Numbered from the stretch's first letter, positions 18,038-25,501 are shown. The stretch: 64,000 nt of DNA from Taibaiella chishuiensis (GCF_003014535.1 NZ_PYGD01000001.1:434001-498000); one strand, 5' to 3'. Numbers and translations are program-made. Notes: generated from the letters alone by a model not told the origin.

Positions 18038-18197
18038 AATCCCCGCTTAAAATCCGGGAAATTAAATATAAAAAATGAGAGGTGCGTCAGGCTCTTGTAA
18101 AAGCATTCCGGGGCCGCGGCAAAGAACCGCAAAAAACCTGCATGGATAAATGACCGGCAATGCGCCGGTAAAATATCCAATTAGCATGAAATATGCG

Positions 18198-18587
18198 CTA
18201 AAGCCGAATTTTCCGGCCCCGCCCCCAAGCCACGAAAACCGACATAAGCGCAACTATGATGTTCACACCCGTTCCTGCAGCCTCGCCCCGCAAGAGATGA
18301 AAAACAATGGCCGCAACCATTAATACGCAGGCGCCCCAGGCAGCATAAACGGTAAGTACCGGCCGGATACGCAATGCGGCAGGCAATACCAGGCCTATTG
18401 CAGCAAGCAGGTCCAGGCAGCCGGTAAACAGTACCAGGCCGCGATGCGCCGCAGTCCAGGGCCACATCAGGGCCAGTCCGGCAGCGGGTTTCAGCAGCTT
18501 CATCGCTGCCGCCCAGGTAAATAATAGCGCCAGCAGCACCTGTACGGTCCACAAAACGCCGTTTAATACTACCGGTCTCTTCTCCAT
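18198..18587 (-). CDS. DoxX-like membrane protein
   Basis: A roughly 129-residue integral membrane protein with four hydrophobic helices (VQVLLALLFTWAAAMKLL, GLVLFTGCLDLLAAIGLVLP, VLTVYAAWGACVLMVAAIVFHLL, NIIVALMSVFVAWG). The pattern matches the DoxX family, whose members are redox- or stress-linked. The frame is open to 18644, but that start would sit inside an operator-like palindrome. ATG 18587 or 18596, just after GGAG, is preferred. It is divergent from an HxlR regulator, a frequent arrangement for quinone- or aldehyde-responsive genes. Confidence 0.75.
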   Translation of the reverse strand: MEKRPVVLNGVLWTVQVLLALLFTWAAAMKLLKPAAGLALMWPWTAAHRGLVLFTGCLDLLAAIGLVLPAALRIRPVLTVYAAWGACVLMVAAIVFHLLRGEAAGTGVNIIVALMSVFVAWGRGRKIRL

Positions 18588-18635
18588 ATAGCTCATATCT
18601 CCGTTTTTTAATACAGGACAAAAGTAGCTACCTTT

Positions 18636-18677
18636 ACTATCCATCAGATAGTACTAACCTTATGGATAGCACTATCC
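18636..18677. promoter_or_regulatory. Two palindromic HxlR operator candidates
   Basis: Two inverted repeats share one half-site: ACTATC-catca-GATAGT (18636-18652) and GGATAG-ca-CTATCC (18664-18677). CTATCCAT at 18637-18644 and ATGGATAG at 18662-18669 also pair across the two. They lie midway between the divergent doxX-like and hxlR genes, as expected for an HxlR-type dimer that controls both promoters. Confidence 0.65.
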
Positions 18678-18706
18678 CGCATGAAAGTATCGTAAACCCT
18701 TAGTAT

Positions 18707-19045
18707 ATGTTAGCAAAAGGCGGTTGCCCTAAAACAATGTTGTCGATAAGCGATGCGCTCGAAGCGCTGGAAGGCCGGTGGCGGCTGCTGATCCTATTCG
18801 CCTTATCGGGTGGACCGAAACGTTTCCGGCAAATTGCCAGGGAGGTGCCAGGTATTACCGATAAAATGTTATCCAAAGAACTGAAGAGCCTGGAAGCACA
18901 TAAGTTGATCCGCAGGGATGTTTATGATACCTTCCCGCCTACGGTGGAGTATACCATTACACCGCATGGCCTTTCGCTGGAAAAGGTGCTGGACGAGTTG
19001 CACTACTGGGGACTGGCCCACCGGAAAAAAGTGATCGGGAAATAA
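18707..19045 (+). CDS. HxlR-family transcriptional regulator
   Basis: A 112-residue winged-helix regulator: Cys7 followed by Pro (GGCPKT), as in redox- or electrophile-sensing family members, ALEALEGRWRLLILFALSGG, the HTH FRQIAREVPGITDKMLSKELKSLEAHKLI, and the wing RRDVYDTFPPTVEYTITPHG. The length is typical. It is transcribed away from the doxX-like gene across the palindromes at 18636-18677, so autoregulation plus repression of the neighbour is likely. The inducer is unknown; oxidative or electrophilic stress is an inference from the family and the conserved Cys. Confidence 0.9.
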   Translation: MLAKGGCPKTMLSISDALEALEGRWRLLILFALSGGPKRFRQIAREVPGITDKMLSKELKSLEAHKLIRRDVYDTFPPTVEYTITPHGLSLEKVLDELHYWGLAHRKKVIGK

Positions 19046-19077
19046 AGACCGATTATGCCGTCATCCGTATGCAATAC

Positions 19078-19105
19078 AACCCGGCCGGAGCCGGGTTACT
19101 TGTTC
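19078..19105 (+). terminator. Hairpin after hxlR
   Basis: AACCCGGC-CGGA-GCCGGGTT stem followed by ACTTGTT, lying 33 bases after the hxlR stop. The U-run is weak, so termination is only likely. Confidence 0.5.
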
Positions 19106-19143
19106 GAATGGTATCAGTAAGTATATAACAAAACGTCCGTCAA

Positions 19144-19340
19144 TTAGCCGGAAATAACCGTTGTGGTATTGGGAACGCAGACGGTTGGCACCTTGCTCAA
19201 CGGACATTTAATGTCGACCGTAATACAACTATTGGAGCAGGGCGTATAGGTCGGAGGTGTTCCTCCCGTTACTTCATTCAGGTTACTGATTGTCTTTTTG
19301 CGAGGTTGAGCTTCTTCAGCTCCAGGCTTTTCTTTTTCAT
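19144..19340 (-). pseudogene. Frameshifted class I lanthipeptide-type precursor
   Basis: From ATG 19340 the leftward frame reads MKKKSLELKKLNLAKRQSVT and stops. Restoring one base near 19298-19304 gives a continuous 65-residue peptide with leader ...KLNLxKKTISNLNEVTGG, the typical Bacteroidetes class I lanthipeptide-type leader. The core begins TPPTYTPCSNSCITVDIKC and ends with VPNTTTVISG. The core has four Cys and many Ser/Thr, as expected for dehydration and thioether rings, and a GG cleavage site. The corrected gene is exactly 66 codons. No start codon exists in the second frame. No lanthionine synthetase or exporter is nearby. It is either a decayed gene or a sequence error; a -1 slip at the A-run (GCAAAAAG) is less likely. 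Confidence 0.7.
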
Positions 19341-19624
19341 AAGATTACTTTTTCAGGTTTTAAAGAATAGAAGCGGGCCCGCGGCATTCCTGCCTTAAAG
19401 CCTTTTTCCTTTTATTGATAAACCGAAAATAGAAAAGGGAAACCCTGCACCCAATAACGAATGCGTAAGTGTAGCCAGGAAGCCGGTAAGTGTTTATATA
19501 ACGTTGTATTCTTTTATACTGCTGTCAATTTTAGGTAAATGCATCACCGGATTATTGCCGCCTGTAGTATATTCGCGGCTGGTCCTGACACAGCCCGACA
19601 ACAACAACAAAAACAAACCGGAAT
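19341..19624. other. Intergenic stretch
   Basis: A 284-base divergent gap between the lanthipeptide-type pseudogene and the orphan gene at 19625. It must hold both promoters; no clear TAnnTTTG element or repeat is seen. Confidence 0.4.
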
Positions 19625-20065
19625 ATGAATGCAAAAGAACTGGCCGCCAAACTGAACGGGATGGCCGTAAACGGAAAAATGGAAGCACTGGCCGACACGG
19701 CAGCCGATAGCGGCCTGGTTATTGCCTATTGTACACCCAACGAACTGCTCGAGCTGCAGGGCGCAGGCGAGGCCGATAGCGATGTATATGAATCTACAGA
19801 TCTCTGCGTTTTTGTTTTCGACGGGGAGTATTGCCTTTTTGACCGGCAGTCGCTGGGGGATAAAGACGATGCAGACGATTACGAATATGCGGCCCATGAA
19901 GCTGCAGAAAAAGGCAGGATCGTACAGGCGATCGCACAACCCGCCGATGTGCCCGGGGCAGCCTGGCTGGTACGCCCGGCCTTTGCCCACGAAAGCTTCG
20001 ACCTGTTACAGGGCGGCAAGGTCTATTGCCGCGGCGCGGTATTTAATGCCGGTGAGGTAGCCTGA
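19625..20065 (+). CDS. Hypothetical acidic protein
   Basis: A 146-residue soluble, acidic protein without signal peptide or membrane segments. It starts with a helix (MNAKELAAKLNGM), then has alternating strands and helices with four Cys, a very acidic middle (LGDKDDADDYEYAAHEAAEKG) and the hydrophobic GAAWLVRPAFAHESFDLLQGG. I do not recognise the family. It stands alone, rightward, and ends at a hairpin terminator 35 bases downstream. Coding confidence rests on the start position, length, terminator and coherent protein composition. Confidence 0.65.
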   Translation: MNAKELAAKLNGMAVNGKMEALADTAADSGLVIAYCTPNELLELQGAGEADSDVYESTDLCVFVFDGEYCLFDRQSLGDKDDADDYEYAAHEAAEKGRIVQAIAQPADVPGAAWLVRPAFAHESFDLLQGGKVYCRGAVFNAGEVA

Positions 20066-20099
20066 CCGGGCGGTATCCGGTAGGGTATATACACCAAAA

Positions 20100-20133
20100 A
20101 GCCTCATTCCGGGTAGAGATGAGGCTGCTTTTT
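20100..20133. terminator. Bidirectional terminator
   Basis: AGCCTCAT (20100-20107) and ATGAGGCT (20119-20126) pair. The plus strand continues GCTTTTTGG, and the minus strand reads into TTTTTGG as well. It ends the orphan gene at 19625-20065. Confidence 0.7.
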
Positions 20134-20226
20134 GGTTGGGGAATTGGTTCTAAATTGGGTACAAAGGTAATTTCTTTTGTGATAAATATCATTAAGATTG
20201 CCTCAAAACATTTACAGGCTAATATC

Positions 20227-20273
20227 AGAGCGCGTTTTCTCACAAAGGAAAACGCGCTCTTTACTTTATTTTA
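20227..20273 (+). terminator. Second strong terminator
   Basis: A perfect 13-bp stem (AGAGCGCGTTTTC / GAAAACGCGCTCT, 8-base loop) followed by TTTACTTTATTTT. No plus-strand gene lies between it and the terminator at 20100, so it either backs that one up or ends a small transcript. Confidence 0.75.
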
Positions 20274-20291
20274 TGCAAACTGTTATCGGAC

Positions 20292-20384
20292 TTACCAACG
20301 GGTACTGCCCAGTTTATTTTTCATTACGCCCGCGCCTACAAAAACGAGGAGCGATACTGCGCTGATTATAGTCATAACGATCAT
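20292..20384 (-). CDS. Possible 30-residue membrane peptide of the haem operon
   Basis: A short frame begins at ATG 20384, 11 bases after the hmuS stop, and encodes a 30-residue peptide. A single hydrophobic helix (MIVMTIISAVSLLVFVGAGV) is followed by a basic tail (MKNKLGSTRW). Position, orientation and composition fit a one-pass membrane miniprotein translated as the last cistron of hmuTUVS. No ribosome-binding site is obvious and no family is known to me, so this is a candidate only. Confidence 0.4.
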   Translation of the reverse strand: MIVMTIISAVSLLVFVGAGVMKNKLGSTRW

Positions 20385-20395
20385 GATAAATGGAT

Positions 20396-21424
20396 TTAAA
20401 ACTGTGTGAGATCCTGGATTAACTGGGCCCATTCAGGCAGCTCGGGAATACCGGGCTTACGTTTACCAAAGAATTGTACGATCATTTCTCCTTTTGTATC
20501 GTATACCTCTACCGCAGTAATAGTGCCGTCTTCAGAAGGTTTTTTAACGATAAAGGATTTAGCGATCGATGTCTCGCGCAGGTGCAGGTTGAAATCAGGA
20601 TCCATTACATTGTACCAGGGACCGGCTTCCATAACTTTTTTTACTTCGCCGGTATGGATCTGGATGCAACCCCGGTTACCTACAAATACCATGATGGGTA
20701 CCTGGCGCTCAGAAGCGGCCTGTAACATTTTACGGGTAATATCGTTATCCACTTCTTTTACAAAACCTTCGGGAGCGAGGCGCATAGCCTGGGAGCGGGT
20801 TACGCCATGTTTACCCAGCAGGCCATAGAACTGGTGCGTATCGGTAATGCTCTTCCAGCCTTCCTGGAAAGCAGCGGCATCGATTTCGCTATCGGGCTTC
20901 TCGGCCGGTGCAGGCGGATAAGCTACGGTCTGCAGTTCCACGGTTTGTTCTGCAGCTTTATATTTAGCGGTCAGGGCATGGAAAGCCTCTTCATTGCTGC
21001 CAACAGTGCAATAGATCTTGTGTACCGCTTCGCCGCTGCGATCGAAGAACTGGAAGCTGAGCCTGTCGGCTTCGGCTACAGAATAGCCATGCGCCCAATG
21101 CATCATAAACAGGCGCAGATCGATATCGGGGTTCAGTACGGTACCTACGGGGCCATGAAACTCGATGTTGTCATAAACACCTTTGCGCTCATGTACCGCA
21201 TCGTCGTTACGGGTAAGCGCCATTACTTTATCGAGGGTAATGATCTCTTTCAGAAATTCTTTCCAATCGCCTTCCAGGCGGGTTGCGCTGGTTCCGGTAC
21301 CCAAAGCAACAAGCTGCGCTTCGCTTGTTTCGAGTTGCTTTGCCGCATCACGTATGCGTAATTTTGGATTTTCAGCTTTCAGCTGCTCCCACTGTTCCTT
21401 TAATGAAATCGCTATTACGGACAT
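20396..21424 (-). CDS. hmuS: Haem-degrading / haem-trafficking factor HmuS (HemS/ChuS family)
   Basis: A 342-residue cytosolic protein made of two homologous halves, as in HemS/ChuS/ShuS. N-terminal blocks are LKAENPKLRIRDAAKQL and RNDDAVHERKGVYDNIEFHG. The C-terminal half has TDTHQFYGLLGKHGVTRSQA, whose His near residue 206 is the likely haem ligand, and FVGNRGCIQIHTG. The family receives haem from the ABC importer and degrades or stores it to release iron. It is the fourth gene of the leftward hmuTUVS operon, 42 bases after hmuV. Confidence 0.92.
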   Translation of the reverse strand: MSVIAISLKEQWEQLKAENPKLRIRDAAKQLETSEAQLVALGTGTSATRLEGDWKEFLKEIITLDKVMALTRNDDAVHERKGVYDNIEFHGPVGTVLNPDIDLRLFMMHWAHGYSVAEADRLSFQFFDRSGEAVHKIYCTVGSNEEAFHALTAKYKAAEQTVELQTVAYPPAPAEKPDSEIDAAAFQEGWKSITDTHQFYGLLGKHGVTRSQAMRLAPEGFVKEVDNDITRKMLQAASERQVPIMVFVGNRGCIQIHTGEVKKVMEAGPWYNVMDPDFNLHLRETSIAKSFIVKKPSEDGTITAVEVYDTKGEMIVQFFGKRKPGIPELPEWAQLIQDLTQF

Positions 21425-21466
21425 AAAGTATAAATTGTATAGTTGTTATTAAAAATAATCGCTTGT

Positions 21467-22288
21467 TTATTGGAGCCCGGAGGCCGTCATGCCATGGTAC
21501 CGCTTCCAGACCGGGCATATGGTTATAAAGGAATGCGGATAGCCTTTTGCCTGGTGCAGCGCGGCTTCCACGCCAAAGGTTTCATAAATATGCGCTTCGC
21601 TCAATGCTTCCTCTTTGGTTCCGAAGGTTACTTTGTTGCCTTTTTTCAACATCAGGATATCGTCGCTGTATTGCATGGCCAGGTTAAGGTCGTGTAACAC
21701 CGCTACGATCGTAAAACCCGAGGCCGTCAGCTCTTTGACCAGCGCCAGCACCTGGTGCTGGTATTGTATATCCAGCGCGCTTACCGGTTCGTCGAGCAGG
21801 ATCAGCCGCTCGGTAGCCGTAGCATCCCATACCTGTGCCAACACGCGGGCCAGCTGTACCCTTTGCTGTTCGCCACCCGACAGGGTCAGGTAATTTCTTT
21901 TAAGGAACTGTTCTACACCCACATACTCCGCCACCTCTTTAATTACTGTTTTACACCGGCTGGTCATTTTATGCCTGAAGTGCGGGTAGCGCCCCATGGC
22001 TATAATGTCCTCCGAAGAAAAAGGCATCTGCATATTGTACTGTTGCCGCAGGATGGCCCTCACTTTCGCCAGCTCTTTCAGGTCCCATTCGCCCAGCTTT
22101 TTGCCGTTCCAGCTTATGGTGCCTGCGGGCGCTTTTACTTCGCCGCTTATTATTTTGAGCAGGGTAGACTTACCGGCACCATTGGCTCCCATGAAGGCGG
22201 TAAAAGCACCGCTTCTCACCTGCACACTAACATCGTTCAACAGGGTACGGCCCTGCGCCTGGTAACTGATATGATCTACTTCCAGCAT
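21467..22288 (-). CDS. hmuV: Haem ABC transporter ATP-binding protein HmuV
   Basis: A 273-residue ABC ATPase: Walker A GANGAGKST (34-42), Q-loop around residue 83, signature LSGGEQQRVQLARVLAQ (136-152), Walker B RLILLDEP (161-168) and H-loop in VAVLHDLN. The family energises haem or siderophore import through a FecCD-type permease. It starts 13 bases after hmuU ends. The assignment to haem rather than B12 or siderophore rests on the adjacent hmuS. Confidence 0.93.
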   Translation of the reverse strand: MLEVDHISYQAQGRTLLNDVSVQVRSGAFTAFMGANGAGKSTLLKIISGEVKAPAGTISWNGKKLGEWDLKELAKVRAILRQQYNMQMPFSSEDIIAMGRYPHFRHKMTSRCKTVIKEVAEYVGVEQFLKRNYLTLSGGEQQRVQLARVLAQVWDATATERLILLDEPVSALDIQYQHQVLALVKELTASGFTIVAVLHDLNLAMQYSDDILMLKKGNKVTFGTKEEALSEAHIYETFGVEAALHQAKGYPHSFITICPVWKRYHGMTASGLQ

Positions 22289-22301
22289 GACACACGCTTT
22301 T

Positions 22302-23345
22302 CTAAATAATAGTTGTTCTTTTCTTTTCCCTGATCAGCAGGTACAGGAAGAACGGCCCGCCCACCATCGCGGTAATAATACCGATCGGGATCTCTACCGG
22401 CTGTGCAATGGTCCTGCTTACCAGGTCGGCCATAACCAGCAGGCTTGCCCCGCTCAGCGCCGATGCTACCAGCAGGCTGCGATGTTCCGGCCCGATGATC
22501 ATGCGGATAATATGCGGGATAACCAGGCCTACAAAGCCGATAATACCGGCTACCGCCACCGATGCGCCCACACCCATAGCACATAAAGCCATTACTACGG
22601 TTTTGAGCCTTTCGGTACGGATGCCAAGATTGGCGGCATCACTCTCGCCCAGGCTAAAGGCATTCAGCGACTTGGCCAGCAGGGGTAGACCTATAATACA
22701 ACCCAGGCAAAACGGCAAGATACCCGCTACATTGCTCCAGTTGGCTCCCCCAAGGCTACCCATCATCCAGAAGGTAACGCTGCGCAGTTGCTGATCGCTG
22801 GCCAGCAGGGTAATGAAACTCGTTAAAGCCCCGGCCAGCGCGTTAACCGCAACACCGGCCAGCAACATAATACCCACATTGGTTTTACCCTGCTGCTGCG
22901 AGATCCGGTACACGATGATAATAGCCAGTAATGCCCCGGCAAACGTCGCTACATTCAAACCATACTGCCCGAACACCGATTCGTAGTTGCCGAATAGCTT
23001 TCCACCCAGAACGATCATCAGCACGGTAGTGGTAGAGGCGCTGCTGCTGATACCAATAAGACCGGGATCGGCAAGCGGGTTGCGAAACAGGCCCTGCATG
23101 GCGGCGCCGCTTACCGATAGGGTAGCGCCGATAAGCACAGCCATAAGCACCCGCGGCAGCCGTATAATCCAGAACACATTTTCCTGCTGCTCGTTAAAAG
23201 CAGCGCCGGCGTCGATACCCAGGCGTGCACAAAGCATGCCGGCAATCTGGCCCGGACTCATGTGTAAGGCCCCTGTGCCTACGGCCCATGTACAGGCCAC
23301 GACCAACAGGACAATCAATAAAACAAAGAACCCCTTTTCTTTCAA
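22302..23345 (-). CDS. hmuU: Haem ABC transporter permease HmuU (FecCD family)
   Basis: A 347-residue inner-membrane protein with about ten helices. FecCD landmarks include LRLPRVLMAVLIGATLSVSGAAMQGLFRNPLADPGLIGIS, LAGVAVNALAGALTSF, GESDAANLGI, and VAVAGIIGFVGLVIPHIIRMIIGPEHR near the C-terminus. Two copies form the import channel bound by HmuV. It lies between hmuT (47 bases upstream) and hmuV. Confidence 0.93.
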   Translation of the reverse strand: MKEKGFFVLLIVLLVVACTWAVGTGALHMSPGQIAGMLCARLGIDAGAAFNEQQENVFWIIRLPRVLMAVLIGATLSVSGAAMQGLFRNPLADPGLIGISSSASTTTVLMIVLGGKLFGNYESVFGQYGLNVATFAGALLAIIIVYRISQQQGKTNVGIMLLAGVAVNALAGALTSFITLLASDQQLRSVTFWMMGSLGGANWSNVAGILPFCLGCIIGLPLLAKSLNAFSLGESDAANLGIRTERLKTVVMALCAMGVGASVAVAGIIGFVGLVIPHIIRMIIGPEHRSLLVASALSGASLLVMADLVSRTIAQPVEIPIGIITAMVGGPFFLYLLIREKKRTTII

Positions 23346-23392
23346 TCTGCTTATTTTCTTGGTACTCTTAAAATATAATCAACCGTCGGCAC

Positions 23393-24283
23393 TTATTGTG
23401 CCTTATGGATTTTCTCACCCAGTTCTTTAATAGCCAGTACCACCCTTGGTCCGAAACCGGCCAGCAGCTCGCCATCCATAACAATAAAGTTTTTGTTCTT
23501 ACCGGCTTTGGTCGCTGCCACACCCGGCACTTTCAGCATGCCTTCCGGACCGTCTACACTCGCAAGACCAGAGGTAAACAGCAGGATGCCGTCAGGGTTC
23601 TGCTTGATCAGGGCCTCTGCAGTTACGGGTTTAAAACCTTCGATATCGGCAGCGGCATTGGTACCACCCGCCAGGTCGATCATTTTCGACATCGGCATAT
23701 CGCGTCCGCATACCGACAAAGCGCCGGCGCCGCGTGCATAGATAAACAGGATAGAAGGCTTGGTATCGTATTTGGGTAAAGTCTGGAAAGAAGAGTCAAT
23801 TTCTGCAGCGAGTTTCTGACCCGCCTCTTTTTTACCAAAGGAGTCGGCCAGCATGCCGATATATTTTTTAGTACCCTCGATCGAATATTCCTGCTCGATC
23901 ACCCATACTTTAACGCCGGCCTGCTGCAGTTGCGTAGCCTGCTCGGGGTTGATGCCGCGCTCTTTCATGCTGATCACGTAAGTGGGCTTCAGCGCCAGGA
24001 TCGCTTCTATATTGAGGTTATGGGTATTACCTACTTTAGTAACCTTGTTTAAGGACTCAGGATAGGTGCTGGTAACGTCCACACCTACGATATTTTGTTC
24101 GAGGCCCAGGCTGGCCAGGGCTTCCGATACAGGACCGCTAAGCGACACGATACGCAGGTCGCCGCTGGCGGCGGCATCTTTAGCGCCATCGGCGGCGGTT
24201 TCTTTATTATTGTTGTTACTGCAGGCAAAGAAGGTAACGGACAGGCAAAGGGCTAAAAAGCTATAAGTAAGTTTGCGCAACAT
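23393..24283 (-). CDS. hmuT: Haem-binding lipoprotein HmuT
   Basis: A 296-residue periplasmic substrate-binding protein of the PeriBP/TroA-like type. The preferred start (24283) gives signal MLRKLTYSFLALCLSVTFFAC with a lipidation Cys followed by an Asn-rich linker (SNNNNKET). The core has RIVSLSGPVSEALASLGLEQNIVGVDV, EAILALKPTYVISMKERG, VWVIEQEYSIEG and GGTNAAADIEGFKPVTAEALIKQNPDGILLF. The frame extends 15 codons further upstream to 24328, but that start would lie upstream of the predicted promoter box. It is the first gene of hmuTUVS. Confidence 0.92.
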   Translation of the reverse strand: MLRKLTYSFLALCLSVTFFACSNNNNKETAADGAKDAAASGDLRIVSLSGPVSEALASLGLEQNIVGVDVTSTYPESLNKVTKVGNTHNLNIEAILALKPTYVISMKERGINPEQATQLQQAGVKVWVIEQEYSIEGTKKYIGMLADSFGKKEAGQKLAAEIDSSFQTLPKYDTKPSILFIYARGAGALSVCGRDMPMSKMIDLAGGTNAAADIEGFKPVTAEALIKQNPDGILLFTSGLASVDGPEGMLKVPGVAATKAGKNKNFIVMDGELLAGFGPRVVLAIKELGEKIHKAQ

Positions 24284-24313
24284 GGATAGATTATTTTGTG
24301 TAATATATTCCGG

Positions 24314-24321
24314 CAAAATTA
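24314..24321 (-). promoter_or_regulatory. Predicted hmuT promoter -7 box
   Basis: On the minus strand TAATTTTG matches the Bacteroidetes primary sigma -7 consensus TAnnTTTG. It lies 30 bases upstream of ATG 24283 and supports the shorter hmuT start. Confidence 0.6.
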
Positions 24322-24342
24322 CTGTCATCGTTTTGTAAAGAA

Positions 24343-24382
24343 TTTCAAAATCGGGAAATAATGTTTCAAAATCAGGAAATAA
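24343..24382. repeat. Paired 19-bp direct repeats upstream of hmuT
   Basis: TTTCAAAATCGGGAAATAA (24343-24361) and TTTCAAAATCAGGAAATAA (24364-24382) differ by one base and are offset by 21 bases, two helical turns. They sit just upstream of the hmuT -7 box, where an activator or repressor would bind. Confidence 0.75.
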
Positions 24383-24386
24383 AAAC

Positions 24387-24414
24387 AGGGCTGCCTCCCA
24401 TTGGAACCAGCCCT
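24387..24414 (-). terminator. Terminator of the RiPP precursor gene
   Basis: AGGGCTG and CAGCCCT arms with a 14-base loop, next to AAAAA on the plus strand; it ends the leftward transcript from 24660. Confidence 0.65.
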
Positions 24415-24435
24415 ATCGAAATGACTACCTTTTGC

Positions 24436-24660
24436 TTAACAATTTAATCCCATATAGGTCATACAAGACCAGGTATCTACCGGCTTTGTGTTTGGCCTTA
24501 TGGACGAGCAGATCTTTGAGCAGAATATGCTACCACAATCGCAGTTGGTCTCTGCAATTGTCGCGCCGCCAAACACCTCCTCAGTTTCCTGGTTGGTAAG
24601 CATTATGATCACATTTTTTTGAAACTCCAGTCTGGAGAGCCTTTCTTTGATCTTTTTCAT
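24436..24660 (-). CDS. Lanthipeptide/RiPP-type precursor peptide
   Basis: A 74-residue peptide. The leader is charged and helical (MKKIKERLSRLEFQKNVII, then TNQETEEVFGG) and ends in a double-Gly cleavage motif. The 42-residue core begins ATIAETNCDCGSIFCSKIC and ends SCMTYMGLNC. It carries six Cys and many Ser/Thr. Leader and core match the general design of Bacteroidetes class I lanthipeptide-type precursors (the LxFxKxxI..E..GG pattern). It is monocistronic with its own terminator. No modification enzyme or C39-type exporter is in the window, so maturation would have to occur in trans or the peptide is an orphan. Confidence 0.75.
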   Translation of the reverse strand: MKKIKERLSRLEFQKNVIIMLTNQETEEVFGGATIAETNCDCGSIFCSKICSSIRPNTKPVDTWSCMTYMGLNC

Positions 24661-24857
24661 TTCCTGTAATTTTAAAAACTAATATTTCCTGTCTAACGCC
24701 ATGGAAAAATTGTTCAGCGGGTTTATAGTCAAAACGTGGAATTAATTAATAAATTATTTTATTTAAAATAAATATTAATAAATAAAAGTTTAGCAGTAAT
24801 AAGCATCAACCCTGTTGATAAAATTTTGCAGGCAATCAGACCCCAAAGAAAAACAGA
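24661..24857. other. AT-rich upstream region of the RiPP precursor
   Basis: About 200 bases, very AT-rich at 24735-24800. It must hold the RiPP gene promoter; no exact TAnnTTTG match is seen on the minus strand. Confidence 0.4.
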
Positions 24858-24886
24858 AAGCCCGGTCGACAGGGTCGACCGGGCTT
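24858..24886 (-). terminator. Terminator of the uppS-bamA-ompH operon
   Basis: AAGCCCGGTCGAC (24858-24870) and GTCGACCGGGCTT (24874-24886) form a perfect 13-bp stem with a 3-base loop. The leftward transcript continues into TCTGTTTTTCTTT. Confidence 0.85.
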
Positions 24887-24907
24887 CTCAAAAACTTTAT
24901 CTTTTAT

Positions 24908-25405
24908 TTACTTGATACCTAATTTGGCTTTTACCGCAGACAGGATATTTTCCGTGTCTTTAGCATAGAGCAGGCTACCACCGTCATAGATATAGTCATA
25001 ACCGCCTTCAACGCCTACGTCTTTGATCGCTTTCTGGGCTTTGTCCAGGATAGGCTTGAACAGTTCCTGCCTTTTCTTCGCTACTTTTTCTTCAGCGCCC
25101 TGCTGGAATTCCTGGATCCTGTTCTGCAGGTCCTGCAGTTCTTTGGTTTTCACTTCTTTCACGGCATCGGTCCAGGTTTTCTCTTTCTCTTCGTATTCTT
25201 TGAATTTAGCCTGGGCATCGGTTGCCATAGTACGGAACTGATCTTCCAGGGACTTCTGATATTGCTGCAAAGCAGTATCCGCTTTACGGGCTTCAGGCAT
25301 TTTTTCGAGCAATTCCTGAGAGTTGATATATCCTAATTTCTTTTGTGCCTGTGCGCTAAAACCTATTGTAATTCCAAGGGCAAGCAAAAAAACGATTTTC
25401 TTCAT
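24908..25405 (-). CDS. OmpH/Skp-family periplasmic chaperone (second copy)
   Basis: A 165-residue exported protein with signal peptide ending FSAQAQ. Residues 22-45 form the first strand (KKLGYINSQELLEKMP). A long charged coiled-coil hairpin follows (LEDQFRTMATDAQAKFKEYEEKEKT... to about 125). It closes with a conserved strand segment, YDYIYDGGSLLYAKDTENI. Skp/OmpH chaperones hold unfolded outer-membrane proteins for the Bam complex, which fits the position downstream of bamA. It is the last gene of the operon. Confidence 0.9.
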   Translation of the reverse strand: MKKIVFLLALGITIGFSAQAQKKLGYINSQELLEKMPEARKADTALQQYQKSLEDQFRTMATDAQAKFKEYEEKEKTWTDAVKEVKTKELQDLQNRIQEFQQGAEEKVAKKRQELFKPILDKAQKAIKDVGVEGGYDYIYDGGSLLYAKDTENILSAVKAKLGIK

Positions 25406-25501
25406 TTAATTTCAATTTTGATGCATACTCCTGCCTGAAGAGACAGATTACGCTTTGTTCTTTTTTATGTGTTTTAAAAAAATTGTGGCGAAGTTAAGGA
25501 A

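Noticed and set aside
19298-19304. Programmed -1 frameshift in the lanthipeptide-type gene
   Set aside because: The slip site is GCAAAAAG with only five A residues and no canonical X XXY YYZ in frame or stimulating structure; a one-base deletion explains it more simply.
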